DNA of 64,000 nt from Cladophialophora immunda (GCF_000835495.1 NW_015622544.1:3376855-3440854), one strand, 5' to 3'; shown: positions 45,610 to 57,390, numbered from the stretch's first letter. The notes: generated from the letters alone by a model not told the origin. A program made the numbers and translations.

Positions 45610-45666
<57 letters not shown>
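45610..45666. repeat. CA microsatellite, left of gap
   Basis: A pure CA dinucleotide run ends directly in the N block. It follows a short CATCAATGCGCAA lead-in absent from the right-hand copy. Confidence 0.97.
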
Positions 45667-45766
45667 NNNNNNNNNNNNNNNNNNNNNNNNNNNNNNNNNN
45701 NNNNNNNNNNNNNNNNNNNNNNNNNNNNNNNNNNNNNNNNNNNNNNNNNNNNNNNNNNNNNNNNNN
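45667..45766. other. Assembly gap of 100 N
   Basis: Exactly 100 unknown bases, the usual placeholder for a gap of unknown size. The flanks are a CA run and a repeated unique sequence. Confidence 0.99.
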
Positions 45767-45995
45767 AGGCTCGTCCTTGGACTTGAGCGGGAAGACCGCC
45801 GTGATATGAAGCTCATCTTCCGCAGAGAGCAGCTGCCCACTGCCAGGTCAATGGCGGACCGGATGGAGAGAGGTCACCAACAAAAGCTGGAGGAGTGATC
45901 AAAACAAAACAGACGTCCAAGCACGACGGCAAGAGATCAGATCCGCTTCAACGTTCCTCAAGCGTGATTCAACGTCCCAAGAGGCCACGAAATGC

Positions 45996-45999
<4 letters not shown>
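45767..45999. repeat. Second copy of the 233-bp duplication (includes partial F-box-like 3' end)
   Basis: This repeats the last 44 codons, stop and 3' flank of the F-box-like gene with no visible difference. It is probably the same genomic sequence placed twice, not a second gene. Confidence 0.95.

Positions 46000-46068
<69 letters not shown>
45997..46068. repeat. CA microsatellite, right copy
   Basis: A continuous CA run of about 72 bp continues into unique sequence at 46069. Confidence 0.97.
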
Positions 46069-46069
<1 letters not shown>

Positions 46070-47585
46070 ATTCTCGAATTTGAGTGCCGGAAATCACAAC
46101 CGACACAGTGGAGTTGGCAGGAGCTCGCAAGGGATTGAAAGTGGCCCAAAAAGTCAAAAAAGGAAACAGAACGGGGTAGACGCCGCCACCGCTACCATCA
46201 CAAGGGCAACACAGCATGTGCCCATGAGCAAGAGACGGCACACCGACGACAGAAGCACTGAGCTGGCAAAGCCCTCTCCGCCCAGATACCTTTCTTGGCC
46301 AGGAAAAAGCCAAAAGGAAAGTGCGGGGGCAATCAACCATCCGGAATTCAAGTTCAGCCTCGCGCGAGCTGAGAGAGGACAGGGGGGGGGGGTCTTTGTT
46401 CAGCACACGGAGCTGCCGTCGAGCTTTCGGTCCCGCGAATGAAAACAACAGAGCAGCATTCCAGGCCCCATGTTCAAGTCATCTACCCCTTTCTGGTTTT
46501 TTTGTTCGGTTCTTTGCCCTCGCGCCGTCTTGCCGCGAGTCCCATCACTCGGCTAGCTCTACGAGAAACTCAATCTGATTCGAAGAGCCGGGATCTCAGT
46601 TTGTGATTTGAAGTAGGCCCAGAAAGACTGATTTGGCGGGTTGGTTCCAGGTGATCCAGGTGGCAACCTTGAACTTGATGCCCGACCCAATCCCGACTGC
46701 ATGAATCATCGGATCTTTTTGACACAATTTCCCCAGCCCCGACATAGCTAGGCGAGAGGACCATGACGTGAAGAGGGGGGATAGGGAACCTGGACGGGAA
46801 CAGCGCAGGGGCATTTTGTCCCGTACCATGTGCCCATGTTGACGAGGCTAATGCAAGCCACCTGGCCCGTGCGCCCTCCATCCACGGTACGTTCACGTGT
46901 GGGATATTTCTTCGGGCTCGGCCCTATTTGTCTTGTGCAACAGGCGGTGAACGGTAAAGCCGCCGAAAAAGAGCACTCCGGAAGCTCGTGTGGTAGATCG
47001 CGTCTTTACAGTTGCGTATCAGGTCTCGTTATACAAGAGGAGCACGAGGAAGCCCACCCTCAAGGCGTTCAGAATTTCGGTCCGTCATAGGCTTTGGAGA
47101 GGAAAGTTTACCAGACGGGTCACTCAGCTCGAAAGGAGCGCCCGTCTCGTGGCACTGCATGGCTTAGCTTTCCTCTGAACTGGCCTTTGAACTCTATGGC
47201 CCACTCGTATGTACGTGGAAACCTTGGAACTATTCATCCTGAAAGCTGAGCATTAATGCTGTAGGTCGGCATCTCACTCTTCTGGAGACGCTCCCGTCGT
47301 TGCTGCGTCAATCCAATCACAAGCGCCCCAGTGTCTCATTGTTCACTCTGTTGCCGTCGGAGGATTGCAGAATTGCGCTGGCCACTATATGCTATCAAGT
47401 ACTTTGTTGCTTAGATTTCAGATGGCCGTGATGGAAGGGTGCGTCTCGTAGTGCTCGTCTCCTGAGATTCCCTGATGCGAGATCGGGAGTGAGAGCCTGA
47501 TTGTGGTTGTGGGTTCGTTTTCGTTGGGCGGGTGTCCCCAGAGAAGTGTATGACGTTGTGTTAACGAGAATGTGGCTTTAGAATG
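46069..47585. other. Intergenic, no gene recognised
   Basis: About 1.5 kb with only short frames lacking ATG starts or motifs, and a ten-G run near 46381-46390. It separates the F-box-like gene from the minus-strand repeat protein. Confidence 0.5.
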
Positions 47586-48959
47586 TCAATAGCTCCCACG
47601 CAGATGGAACGTGCCTCGCGAGGGGTTCTGGGTGCCCGGGGGTGATTGTTGAGGAGAAATTTTAGGGGGAGGAAGTGTCAATGTCGATTGTGAAAAGTTC
47701 TGGATGTCTTTGGGTGATCGTCTGGGTGAAATCTTAGGGGGCGGAAGTGTCAATGTCGATTGTGAAATGTTTTGGATGTCTTCGGGTGATCGTCTGGGTG
47801 AAATCTGAGGGGGAGGAAGTGTCAATGGCGATCGGGTGTACCTTTGGTCGTCCAGAAAGAGCATGAAGGGGATTCTGTTGTTTTCAAGGCCTGCCCAAAT
47901 ATCGTAGGCTAGGTCACACGTCACGTTATCCCATATCTTGACCCGGATCGGGCTTGCCGTGGTCGGGATTTTGACGTAGTAGAAGAGCTCGACCTCAGCA
48001 TTGGGAGGAGCTTTTCTGTTCTTCTCCAGAAATCTTCGACAGTGAGGCAAGATATAGTCATACCCATTCTTCTTCAGACCAGGCGGACAACGTACACGGA
48101 ACAGGTCCTCGATGCGCCCACTCAAGACTTCTTCCTGGGCGCCGCTGATTGCCCGTATCTCGATGCAATTGGCATATTTGCCAGGGTAGAGCCTCATCCA
48201 GAGATCCCCGGCAAGCTGGCTGAGGCTGCCGTGAGGAGCGACGAATATATCGTCGGGGGAATCAGGAGTGTCCCCAGTAGCAAAGGAAGCTGGGGTAACA
48301 GATGGTTCACCGCCACCAGTGGATTCCGGGCCATCGGGGGATCCAGGTGTCGGGCTGTATGATGATCTCTGGACCGTTGATGTCTGTTTGCGACGGAGCT
48401 CTGCAACCCCGCAAACCGCGTGAGCCCAGAAATAGAGAGCGTTGTTGAAGCAGGTCTCCCAGTTTCTGGAACGTGTTCTCTCAAAATAATACTTGAACTC
48501 AGGGTGGCGGTTAATGGAATCGGCAACGGCCTTGAAATCCACCCCGTAGTTCAGAACGGAGATGTCAGGATCTGGTGTGACAGAGGGGACAATCAGTTCT
48601 TTGATAGTTGCGTCAAGTCGCTTCACGGTATTGTCGGGCAATCCTAGCTCTAGCTGGAGACGAGCCAGAGTTGAACGATACAATTCCGCCTTGTTAACCA
48701 CTTTCAATAGTGTTCTGGCTATCTCCCGGGCAGATCCCTGCTTACCATAGTCTCTGAGAGGTGCTGCACGGCTGTCTGCTTGCCAAATGTCGTGCAACTC
48801 TGGAGCGGTGGAGTTCGTGAAAGGGAAAATGCAAGAGGAAGGCCATGGCTGGAAGTCCTGCTGTGGCTCGGGATATTAGGCGGGAAATTGGATGACATGC
48901 TGATACGAAACTGGGAGAAGAAAGAGACGCCAAATGGCAGTCTCGAAAAGGTTGGGCAT
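47586..48959 (-). CDS. Hypothetical protein with C-terminal 24-residue repeats; N-terminus interrupted by a stop or intron
   Basis: A long minus-strand frame ends at 47586 and has no ATG for its first half. Reading upstream, the same frame continues through FQPWPSSCIFPFTNSTAPELHD, meets one TAA at 48878-48876, then continues to an ATG at 48959 (MPNLFETAIWRLFLLP). Either a short intron removes the stop, or the gene is broken. A possible acceptor is CACAG at 48861-48865, but the only in-phase donor is weak (GTTTCG). Unspliced, the span is 458 codons. The middle has LYFWAHAVCGVAELRR and a Ser/Pro/Thr-rich linker. The C-terminus carries three 24-residue repeats (LTLPPPxISPxxSP). I do not recognise the family. 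Confidence 0.5.
47616..47831 (-). repeat. Three 72-bp in-frame tandem repeats
   Basis: Three units encode 24 residues each, with the core STLTLPPPKISPRRSP followed by xDIQNxSQ. The unit nearest the C-terminus is the most diverged. They form a Pro/Ser-rich disordered tail. Confidence 0.9.
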
Positions 48960-50484
48960 GTCTTGTGTTTTTGCATTCCTGTCAACCCCATTGCAGCGAC
49001 AATATGGCCTCAAGGGCTCTGCTGGCATGGCGCTCAGGAGTCCTCCTGATTGGGCCTGGACAACGCCATATTGATTGGGTCAATAGGAGGGACTATACCT
49101 TAGCTCATTGCTAGGTCCGCTTCCCCCTATGCACATGATGACAAGCTGACATGTCAAATTGGGAGAAAGAAGTTTTTGGTATCGAATGGCAGATTCACAA
49201 GGGACCAGGATCCAGGGCCGGGGAGCGGGGACAGCTTCGTATCCAGCCTCACACTGCATTGAAGTTTCTTTTGCCCCGTTCAGTCCAATCTGACGGGCTT
49301 CGCCAGACTAGATCCTGCCTCAGATAACCGACAGAAGAAGAAAAGATCGGATCACCTCATTCCCTCCAGCATGTCTAGGCGATTGGCGTGCTAAAACTCC
49401 TCGACTGTATCCAATCATCTTCGTGGGGGGCACATTTAGATGCCTTCCTCACACCCCTCTTTCTGTCCTTGACACTGTGGCGTCTGTTGGGTTGACGCGC
49501 GCCAGGGATCACCGTCCTTGGAGTGAACGAATAGAATGTCGAGATCTGGCCGTGACAGCCACAACCTGTACGCATGCTGCAGCTCGACATCATTCGCGAA
49601 TACGGCAACTTTTGTCGATGGCCCCCTCTACACCGAGTCGCCGACGGTTGAGGTGCAAGCATTTGCCGAAGACAAATTCTTTCAAGCTGAGCAGTTGGTT
49701 TTGACGTTAATGCTTTGGTTGAGGTCAGTTGTGTCCTGCACACCTCAAATGCACACCTGCAGCTTCTTCATCCTCATCCAGACGCCCTTACTTTCGGCTG
49801 CTGCTGGCGAGTCACGGAGAAATATTTGCAAGAACGATGAGAAGGTCCGACAAACAGCAGTCGGCCGTCGTTTTCGACTAGTCAGTGTGAAGGTCTGTGG
49901 TGTTGCAAATGACGATGAAGGTTTTCATTGCATCGATAGAAGCATATAAACAGAGCCTCCTCATCCCCTTGATCCCGTTACAGTGCGGCCTCAACAGTTC
50001 TTTCAACCGTATCCTAACCAATGAGTGCGGCTTCACTCAAATCGCTTGTCTTTATGCCGTACTTGAGTTTCATACCCCATAGCATAACTTGGTAAAGAGA
50101 GTGTGGGTTTTGACTTTGATCGAATCAACTCTTCGTATCCTTGCGGGATTTGGTCAGGCCCACAGAATATAGTGTCCTGCCGACGTCGATCACGGCATTG
50201 TAAATTCGCACGAGCAACACACCTTCGTAGGAGGAAACATCAATGTATGTTTGGTCGTTTGTTGAACTGGCTCTATGGCTGTATATCTAGTCTATGAACG
50301 GCGTTTCAAGCCGTCCGCTGAAGCTGTGAACACCCAAGACAACGGCCCTCAATATAAGTCAAATCGAAGCTCTGCAAAGGCTGCTAACTGATTATGGCAA
50401 ACAGCTGAGACGATAGTAAGAGACAACTAAACTGCAACATAGCCAGCGTATCAACGCAAGGAGAAGGATATCAATCTGCCCGCC
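48960..50484. other. Intergenic, no confident gene
   Basis: About 1.5 kb with no confident gene. A 137-codon frame at 49536-49949 has a partly protein-like stretch but no motif or splice support. Confidence 0.45.
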
Positions 50485-51867
50485 TTACACCAAAGGCTTG
50501 GGTTTATCAACCTTCATCCGAGGTACCATTCCCAGGTCGCCCATCTCGGAGTACATTTCAAAAAGAGCCTCGATCGTATCGACAAAGCCTGTCCAGCCCA
50601 TTCTTCTAGCCTTGTTCATACATAAGCTCCCAAACTTCATGAAGGCGGCGTCGCCAAACTCAAAGTTTGCTTGGGGATCCTTGAACGGGTTATCGGTCAG
50701 CTGACCTCCGGAAGCCTTCATGAGCTGCTGCCAGGCCTCTTGATTTGCAGGTTCTGAAGCCCAGGCGACAAGCGAAAACAGGGCGCGAAAGGTCGGAGGA
50801 GGGCCGTAGCTGTGACCGAGTTAGCGACCTCTAATGCCAAGTCAAAATTCCTGCACTCACCCCATGGGAGACTCCTTTCCACCCCTTCCTTTGATCTCAT
50901 GGAACTTGCTCAGATCCTCCTCGGGGGGGTGCACACCCTTCTCAACGCCAAACCAACGTGTCAACTCTTCGTAGAAGCGGTCCCAGCTCACCGGCCCTGT
51001 GTCCTGGGAATTAAAGGCTTCATTCTTGCACTTGTCCTCCAACACCGCCCACTCGGACAAATAGCCCGTCAACATAGCAGAAGAATGGTGACACTCGAAT
51101 TGCCAGGTGTCCCAATCTCCCGGGAAATATAGAGGTTCACCCTTCTGAGCTTGGACCGCGGCATACAGAGCGAAAGGATGCAGGGCGTTCATCTGGGCGT
51201 TGTTGACTGCGCCAAGGATCCAAGCTGGGCGGATGACGTTCCACGTGGTGTTATTGGCTTTACAATATTCAAACAGCGATTTCTCTTGTGGGTAGTAGAA
51301 GTTTGGTTCCAGGTGCGCCGGTTGCGGATCGGATTCGATAGCGGGTGTGCGGCCACGACCGACATGAATGCCGTAGTTCTTGGCACCAGTTTGAAGCAAA
51401 AACCGCTTGGGAGTGACCTTAGCGAGTGTGAGGGCCTGGAGAAAATTATCGAGTAGCGCGCTGTTCACTTTGACCAGTTCATCGGCATTGGACCACACGG
51501 CAGTTCCTGGCGGAGGTTTGGGCTGCAGGTAAGAGTAGAAGAAGATATAGTCGGCTTTAACACCAGCTGAGGCCATTGCATCAGCAATCTTCTTGGGGTC
51601 CTCCAAAAAATCGACTGCCACATGTTGTACGCGTGCTCGCTGAGACTCCGGAAGCAGAGCCATCATCTCCTTGGGAGGAGGGCGGCGCGACAGGGCGTAG
51701 ACTTTGCTCCAGCGCTCGGGGCTGTCAAGCAGCACCCGCATGGTATGAAAGCCGGAAATGCCATTGGCGCCAGTGACGATGGCTGTGAGGTCCTTGATGG
51801 ATGGGTCGAAGGTTGGCAGATTGTGGTAGATGCCTTTATGCTTGACGGGATAACGCTCAGAGCCCAT
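50485..51867 (-). CDS. PRISE-type NAD(P)-dependent reductase (SirQ-like)
   Basis: Two exons (51867-50861, 50809-50485) give 443 residues from the ATG at 51867. The Rossmann motif is AIVTGANGISGFHTMRVLL near residues 31-49. The family signature YALSRRPPP follows, then YIFFYSYLQPKPP and LLQTGAKNYGIHVGR with the Lys-Tyr pair, and EKSLFEYCKANNTTWNVIRPAWILG. This is the extended-SDR group of progesterone 5-beta-reductase/iridoid-synthase-like enzymes, which reduce conjugated carbonyls; fungal members include SirQ-like proteins of metabolite clusters. The C-terminus is MVPRMKVDKPKPLV. It is divergent from the ELYS gene. Its membership in the cluster 7 kb away is unproven. Confidence 0.88.
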
Positions 51868-52511
51868 TGTGACGTTTGACAAAATATACGATCAATGTGG
51901 TTTGTTTGGCGCTGATGTGGGCGTGCGGAGGGGCAGGCTTGGTCTTTATATATGTGTAAAGAGATGACGGGGTAAGGGAAGAGAATCTCACCTCGGGCCA
52001 TTGTGTTAGTATCCAGGTTTACCTACGCGCGATTGACATTAAGCAATAACGCGGGGTTCGTCTCACGGTTCTTCCATCCACTGATTGTAAGCTCGTTGTG
52101 GGACACCGTCGTGATATGATTCGCTTCCAATCAGTCCCAAGACTACTCTAGAGCCTGGGCATCTACGATCTGCGTTCAAGACTTCATGCAGAGTACAATT
52201 CCGGTAATGAAGAGAACAACCGCGGAACCGACTCGTTGAAGTATTCGGTAAGGGATGGATTGATCAAGCCGGATTTGGAGTTTTGCCGGATCCCCGCCAA
52301 GCCGCTGACATAAGAACTAGACCCTGCAGGCTGTCACGTGGCAGAGTGCGGAGAAGACTGTTGATGCCACACGCGATCTACCGAATACGCGGAGGAGAGA
52401 CGCAGTTGGCCAACCAAGTCAAACTGGCAGCCTCACTGCGTGCAAACTAGGACACCAATTACTGACATCCCACCACGAAGCGTCCGGCGGAACCTGCTGC
52501 CACAGTGCAAA
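51868..52511. promoter_or_regulatory. Divergent promoter, PRISE reductase / ELYS-like gene
   Basis: The 644 bp between divergent starts includes a CACGTG box at 52335-52340, a possible bHLH (Cbf1-type) site. No gene is present. Confidence 0.45.
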
Positions 52512-53493
52512 ATGCTCAACTGGCACGATTTTGACGCCGTCTTTCAGCCAAAGACCGACTATGCCTATGACGCCCGGACGGTAGAGAGTATCATCAAGCA
52601 TCGCAAGGAGTTCGGCGACCAGCTATTCTTCGACCGCATCTGGAAGACGATTGGTCTTACAAGACGTGAGACCTCGCTCGCTACCAACATTTGTCAGGGT
52701 TACTGATCAAATATCAGCTGCAAGGAATAACTATCCACCCCGGTCCAACCAGGATCTGCGCAATCTGTGGTCCAAGATCGTTCAGTCGACCGCTCCCGAT
52801 GAGCAGAAACTTGCCCTTCTATACTACTTGCTCAGAGACTGTCGCCAGCTGCCGAACGCCGACTCAAATTTTGCCCGAAGAACATACCTCCCTCAGAGAT
52901 GGCAGCTTCTGGTTGCTGGGTTGTGGGAACTCGATCACGCTCAATTCTCTCGCGCCCTCGAACACCTCACAGACCCATCGCTAACACCGACCTTTACTGA
53001 CGAGATCCTCCTTACACTACTTCGACATCCAAAATGCGAGCCTTCATTGGCGACGGCGTACTATATTGCTATGTCTCCCCCACTGGAAGATCCGGTAGCG
53101 CTTGAAGCATATTTCGAGTTGGTCATAAGCAACAACCTGGTGGAAGCATATTATTTCGCGCAACGACAAAACGAAGCAAGACACAAAACGCTGTTTGAGA
53201 AACTTATTGTTGCCGTACTTGAGGACAGCCCTGGCCATGCTCGTGCGGAGCGAGCGACGCTTCTCGTTGGACTGCCGTTGACCGACCAGGAGGAGGGTTG
53301 GTTCGAGCGTTGCATATTGGACGGTACAGCTTCCAAGCTGCCCGGTGCAAAGGACTCTCTCATGGCAAGGGTAATTATGATGGGGAGGTCAGCCAGCGGT
53401 TCACCTGCGCTGAGCAGGCTGAAAGGCGACGACATTGGCGGGATCGACTGGGAGGTCGTGAAAGCGGGAATTGCCGATGCGGTCCCCCATTGA
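52512..53493 (+). CDS. ELYS-like nuclear pore complex assembly protein
   Basis: Two exons (52512-52665, 52718-53493) give 309 residues. The N-terminal MLNWHDFDAVF leads into FFDRIWKTIGL. Then come YPPRSNQDLRNLWSKI, LALLYYLLRDC, FARRTYLPQRWQLLVAGLWELD and HLTDPSLTPTFTDEILLTLL, the alpha-helical ELYS domain in its usual order. ELYS-like proteins anchor the Y-complex at nuclear pores; fungal versions are short and lack the metazoan beta-propeller and AT-hook, which fits 309 residues. The intron joins GLTRP to ARNNYPP in phase 1. Confidence 0.85.
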
Positions 53494-54070
53494 CATCCGC
53501 TCAACATCTCATCATTCTCGAATCGACGCAGCGGTCATCCAAACAAGGCCTTTCTGTGGAAGACATTTCTAAGCTCCCTTACAACTCCCAATTGTCACCG
53601 GATTTATCCCGCTGTACTCGACTTTAGCCTGCTTGTGCCGCACCACTTAGGCCCGTGATGACGCAGAACTTGGACAAAACCGGGAATGGCCGCGTGTACC
53701 GAAACATCGGCTGTCCCTTTCAGCGCAGTTGACTACATTCTCACAACGCTGCTCATATCCGGGAGCTTTATCTCCCAGCAACGTCTCTGCTGCCGTCTTT
53801 GGGGGACCCTCCCAAACCATGGTGGATTCTCCTCTCGTGCGCTGCGCCTCGCGACGTCGCGTCGCTGAATATCTCACCTGAAGTACCAAGACTCGAGAAG
53901 TGCCTGACTGCGGAAAGAAGGGGCTCACGGAATTCGTGAAGATTGCTGATTTGTAAATGAAAATTTGGCCAGGATGAACTCTCGCCAGTACTTCAAGGGT
54001 GTGGCTCAATGAAAATTATCGTTCACACGCAGACGCGCGCCCTCGGCTCTGAGCTTCACACTCACCGCCG
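53494..54070. other. Intergenic: ELYS-like 3' end and carboxylesterase promoter
   Basis: 577 bp with no gene-like frame. Both neighbours are on the plus strand. Confidence 0.5.
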
Positions 54071-55817
54071 ATGATGCTACCAGCCCTGATTCTTTGTTGT
54101 CTCTCGACCGTGTTCGCTGCCGATGAATTAGTCCTCCTCGACTACGCCTCTTACAAAGGCACAGCCCTTGCGAACGGGGTCACTCAATGGCTTGGGATGC
54201 GATATGCCGCACCGCCGACGGGAAGTTTGCGATTCGCTGCGCCGCAAGATCCTCCCATTGTCCACGGTATTCACGTAGCGAACAAGGTGACTGACACTTC
54301 CCCTCTACCGATCGGTGCGTGGCCGTCTCTAATGGTGTCTTCAGCACGGTGACATCTGCTTTGGAACGGGCAACAATGCTCACGACCCAAGATTATCCGA
54401 AGACTGTCTCTTCTTGGACGTCTACGCTCCAAGTCACGCAACCAACACCTCCAAACTGCCGGTCTATTTCTTCATTCAAGGTGGTGGCTTCAACTTCAAC
54501 GCAAATGCAAACTACAACGGCAGCGGCTTGATCACCACGTCCGGCCATGGGCTGATTGTCGTGACCTTCAACTACCGCGTTGGGCCGTACGGTTTCCTCG
54601 CCAGTCGCGAAATCCAGGACTCGCCGTCCGCCAGCTTGAACAACGGTCTCAAGGACCAACGCAAAGCACTTGAATGGGTGCAGAAGTACATTTCCCAGTT
54701 CGGCGGAGACCCAAAGCACGTTGTTCTGGGTGGAGATTCCGCGGGCGCCGCATCCATTGCCTACCATTTAACCGCATACGGCGGTCGAGATGACGGGTTG
54801 TTTGTCGCTGCCGCCGCCGAATCGGTCAGTTTCGCACCCATCCTGACCGTCGAGGAAAGCCAGTACCAATATGACAGCCTCGCGAAACGCCTTGGCTGCG
54901 CGCCACGCGCCACGAGTCAAGATTCAACCGTCAAGGACGACACGCTGTCGTGTCTCCGCTCCAAGACCACGGCACAGCTCCAGGGACAGAACCACAACGT
55001 GCCGTATCCCGGCGCACAGAATCCCCCTCTGTACATGTGGAACCCGGTGCTGGACAACACGCTGATCCAAAACTACACCTACGCGGCCTTCGACAGTGGC
55101 CACTTCGTCCGCGTTCCCGTGCTGTTCGGCGACGACACGAACGGCGGGACGATCTTCACTCCGCGCGGGACATCCAGCCTGGCCCAGTCCAACACGTTCC
55201 TGCACGACCAGTTCCCCGACCTGACGTTCGACCAGCTGCAGCAGATCGACCAGCTCTATCCCAACCACGGGCCGCAGTTCCCCAACTCGGGCTCCTGGTG
55301 GCGACAGGTCTCCAACGCGTACGGGGACATGCGGTACATGTGCCCGAACCTGTTCATCTCGTCGAGCTACGCGCGGTACGGCGTGCCGGGCAACTGGAAC
55401 TACTGGTTCAACGTGCAGGACGCCGCGCAGGTGCGCCAGGGCCTGGGCGTGCCGCACACGGTCGAGCTCTCGGCCATCTGGGGGCCCGAGAACACCAACG
55501 GCGCGGCTCCCGCGAGTTATCGCCGCGGCGGGCCCAACGCGTGGATCGTCCCGCTCTTGCAGGGTTACTGGATCAGCTTCATCCGCGCGCTCGACCCGAA
55601 CCCCTTCAGGGCCCAGGGCGCACCCATGTGGCAGGAGTTTACGCTCGCCGATCAGGAGGGCAGCGCGGGTGCCGATGCCGCCGGCGGCGGTGGTGGTGGT
55701 GACTGGATGAGAATGCTCTTCGACACGGCCGAGACGACGGGCATGGCCGAGGTCAGCACGGCCGTCAGGAAGAGGTGTCAGTACCTCAACTCGATCGGCT
55801 TGGCCCTCAAGCAGTAA
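54071..55817 (+). CDS. Secreted type-B carboxylesterase/lipase
   Basis: Exons 54071-54286 and 54345-55817 give 562 residues. The signal peptide is the first 16-17 residues (hydrophobic, ending FAA). Family landmarks are YKGTALANGVTQWLGMRYAAPPTGSLRF, SEDCLFLDVYAPSH, the oxyanion region FFIQGGGFNF, VVTFNYRVGPYGFL, and the nucleophile elbow LGGDSAGAASI. The C-terminal half is much more GC-rich than the first half and has a Gly run near residue 535. The enzyme would hydrolyse esters outside the cell or in the secretory pathway. The intron joins VANK to HGDICFGTG. Confidence 0.93.
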
Positions 55818-56256
55818 GATCCTTACGGAGTGGCCGACATAGCGAGGTCCTATGCGTGTCTTGTGATCCGTGCGGACGGGATGGTCATATCGTGGGTTGT
55901 TGGTTACTTGTGCCTCTTTGGACGGCGGAGCGCGACGCAGGATACAAAGTGCCTGCGCAACGACATGTGTGTGGCTGGAGGAACAGCGAAAAGACTATCA
56001 GTAGGCTGCAAACAGGTAGTTATGAGAAAACCCAAAGTACTCCAAAGAGAACTCGGACCTTTCAAAATCTACATCATTCTATCGCGAACTACGTAACTAG
56101 GGTCTGTGAATTGCAGAGACGTCTCAATGTGTATATGTGTTCTGCGGCGCCACAGTTCCTTGCTACTAAACGTCATCCACGTAACTCCAGCGTGCACATA
56201 GCTTCACAGGATATATATATACCAACCCGTCCACTTCCATACCTTACCGCATGCCT
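55818..56256. other. Convergent intergenic region
   Basis: 439 bp between two convergent stops. No gene was recognised. Confidence 0.5.
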
Positions 56257-57390
56257 TTACCAGATAGCCAAACATCGGAGCTCCAAACTCTCCCTGGGCT
56301 CTTCATCCTCGGTCCCCGGCAGATCCACGCTGGAGTGCAAGGTGCCGCCGGCGGCGACGGTCTCCTTGTCGCGATTGCTGTCAAAGAGGCCGATGACCAA
56401 CACCTCCTCGGGCTCCTGCTGGCTGATAAAGTACCACTTCTGGCCCGAGGACCAGCGCGCGAGGTACGACTCGGTGTCGTGAGTGTCCTTCGAGTCGGGG
56501 GAGATGCCGAGGTTGGGCGTCTTCACAATCACGGGGACGTAGTCGCTCTCGAGGAAGGTGCGCGCGTCGCCCAGGGCGAGGGGGTCACGGCGCACGCGCT
56601 TCAAGGGCCGCCAGATCGAGTACAGCGCCCAGCGAGGGCCGAGGCCGGACTCGGCGTAGTCTTCTCTCAGCGACTTGCCCTGCGCGAGCAGCTTCTCCTC
56701 GGCGTCGATGATGGGCTGCGCGGTGGCCGTCATGGTGGGGTGGTACTTCCTCAGATGCGTCCGCGCCCCGTTGGGTGCGTAGTCCAGGTGGACCTTCGGG
56801 GCGGGACTGGCGCCGCCGTGTTGCTTGGAGAAACCGATGAACTGGGGGAACCCAAGCTCGAGATCCTTCTCTTCCTGAGACTTCTCTTGCGGCAGCTGTT
56901 CTTCCTTTTGGTCCCCATGGCCGGCGTGTGTGGCGAGAGCATCTGCTTCGGACCAGATGGCGCTGCGGAGCAGCAGAGCCTCGGTGATGACGGTCTTCGC
57001 GCCCGTGACTTGTTTGACCATCTCCTCCGTCTCGGGCACGTAGAGTTGCTTGAGCAGGTTGGGGTCATTCCAGCTCGCGCGGGTGTAAGGGGCAGCGTTC
57101 ATGGTGGTTGGGTGACGGATGGCGGTGAAGCCGTGGGTGTCGAGCTGGGCGGCGCCTTCTTTTGCCTTGGGCAGTTCGGCGATGGTGGGGACCGGGCGCA
57201 TGTCGATGAGAGGTTGGAGCCGGACGTCACCGAACTCGGCCATGGCAGGGAGATGGAAGTTGTGAGGAGACGGAGTGGGTGTCTGGCCCTGAGGGATGTA
57301 GCGCAGCTTTCCATAGTACTGAGGCTCGGAAGCCGGGGGGTCAGAGGAGAGGACTTGGGTGAGGGTGGTGGTGGTAGTTGTGGTGGACAT
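56257..57390 (-). CDS. CmcJ/AsaB-like hydroxylase-desaturase family protein (GA4 desaturase-like)
   Basis: A single exon encodes 377 residues from the ATG at 57390. A Thr run (seven residues) opens the protein. Family blocks are LDTHGFTAIRHP, then LYVPETEEMVKQVTGAKTVI, the metal-site-like VHLDYAPNGA, ALYSIWRPLKRVRRDPLALGD, WYFISQQEPEEVLVIGLFDS and the terminal ESLELRCLAIW. This group includes fungal AsaB-type and CmcJ-like enzymes, believed to be Fe(II)/2-oxoglutarate-type oxygenases acting on secondary metabolites. The HxD and WRP motifs fit a non-heme iron site. No other biosynthetic gene lies next to it except the esterase. Confidence 0.85.
   Translation of the reverse strand: MSTTTTTTTLTQVLSSDPPASEPQYYGKLRYIPQGQTPTPSPHNFHLPAMAEFGDVRLQPLIDMRPVPTIAELPKAKEGAAQLDTHGFTAIRHPTTMNAAPYTRASWNDPNLLKQLYVPETEEMVKQVTGAKTVITEALLLRSAIWSEADALATHAGHGDQKEEQLPQEKSQEEKDLELGFPQFIGFSKQHGGASPAPKVHLDYAPNGARTHLRKYHPTMTATAQPIIDAEEKLLAQGKSLREDYAESGLGPRWALYSIWRPLKRVRRDPLALGDARTFLESDYVPVIVKTPNLGISPDSKDTHDTESYLARWSSGQKWYFISQQEPEEVLVIGLFDSNRDKETVAAGGTLHSSVDLPGTEDEEPRESLELRCLAIW

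Noticed and set aside
45767..45898. A second, truncated F-box-like gene
   Set aside because: The sequence is identical to 45367-45498 and sits against an N gap, so it is best explained as the same locus assembled twice.
49536..49949. 137-codon plus-strand frame
   Set aside because: A stretch around FVDGPLYTESPTVEV looks protein-like, but there is no recognised family, conserved motif or intron to support it.
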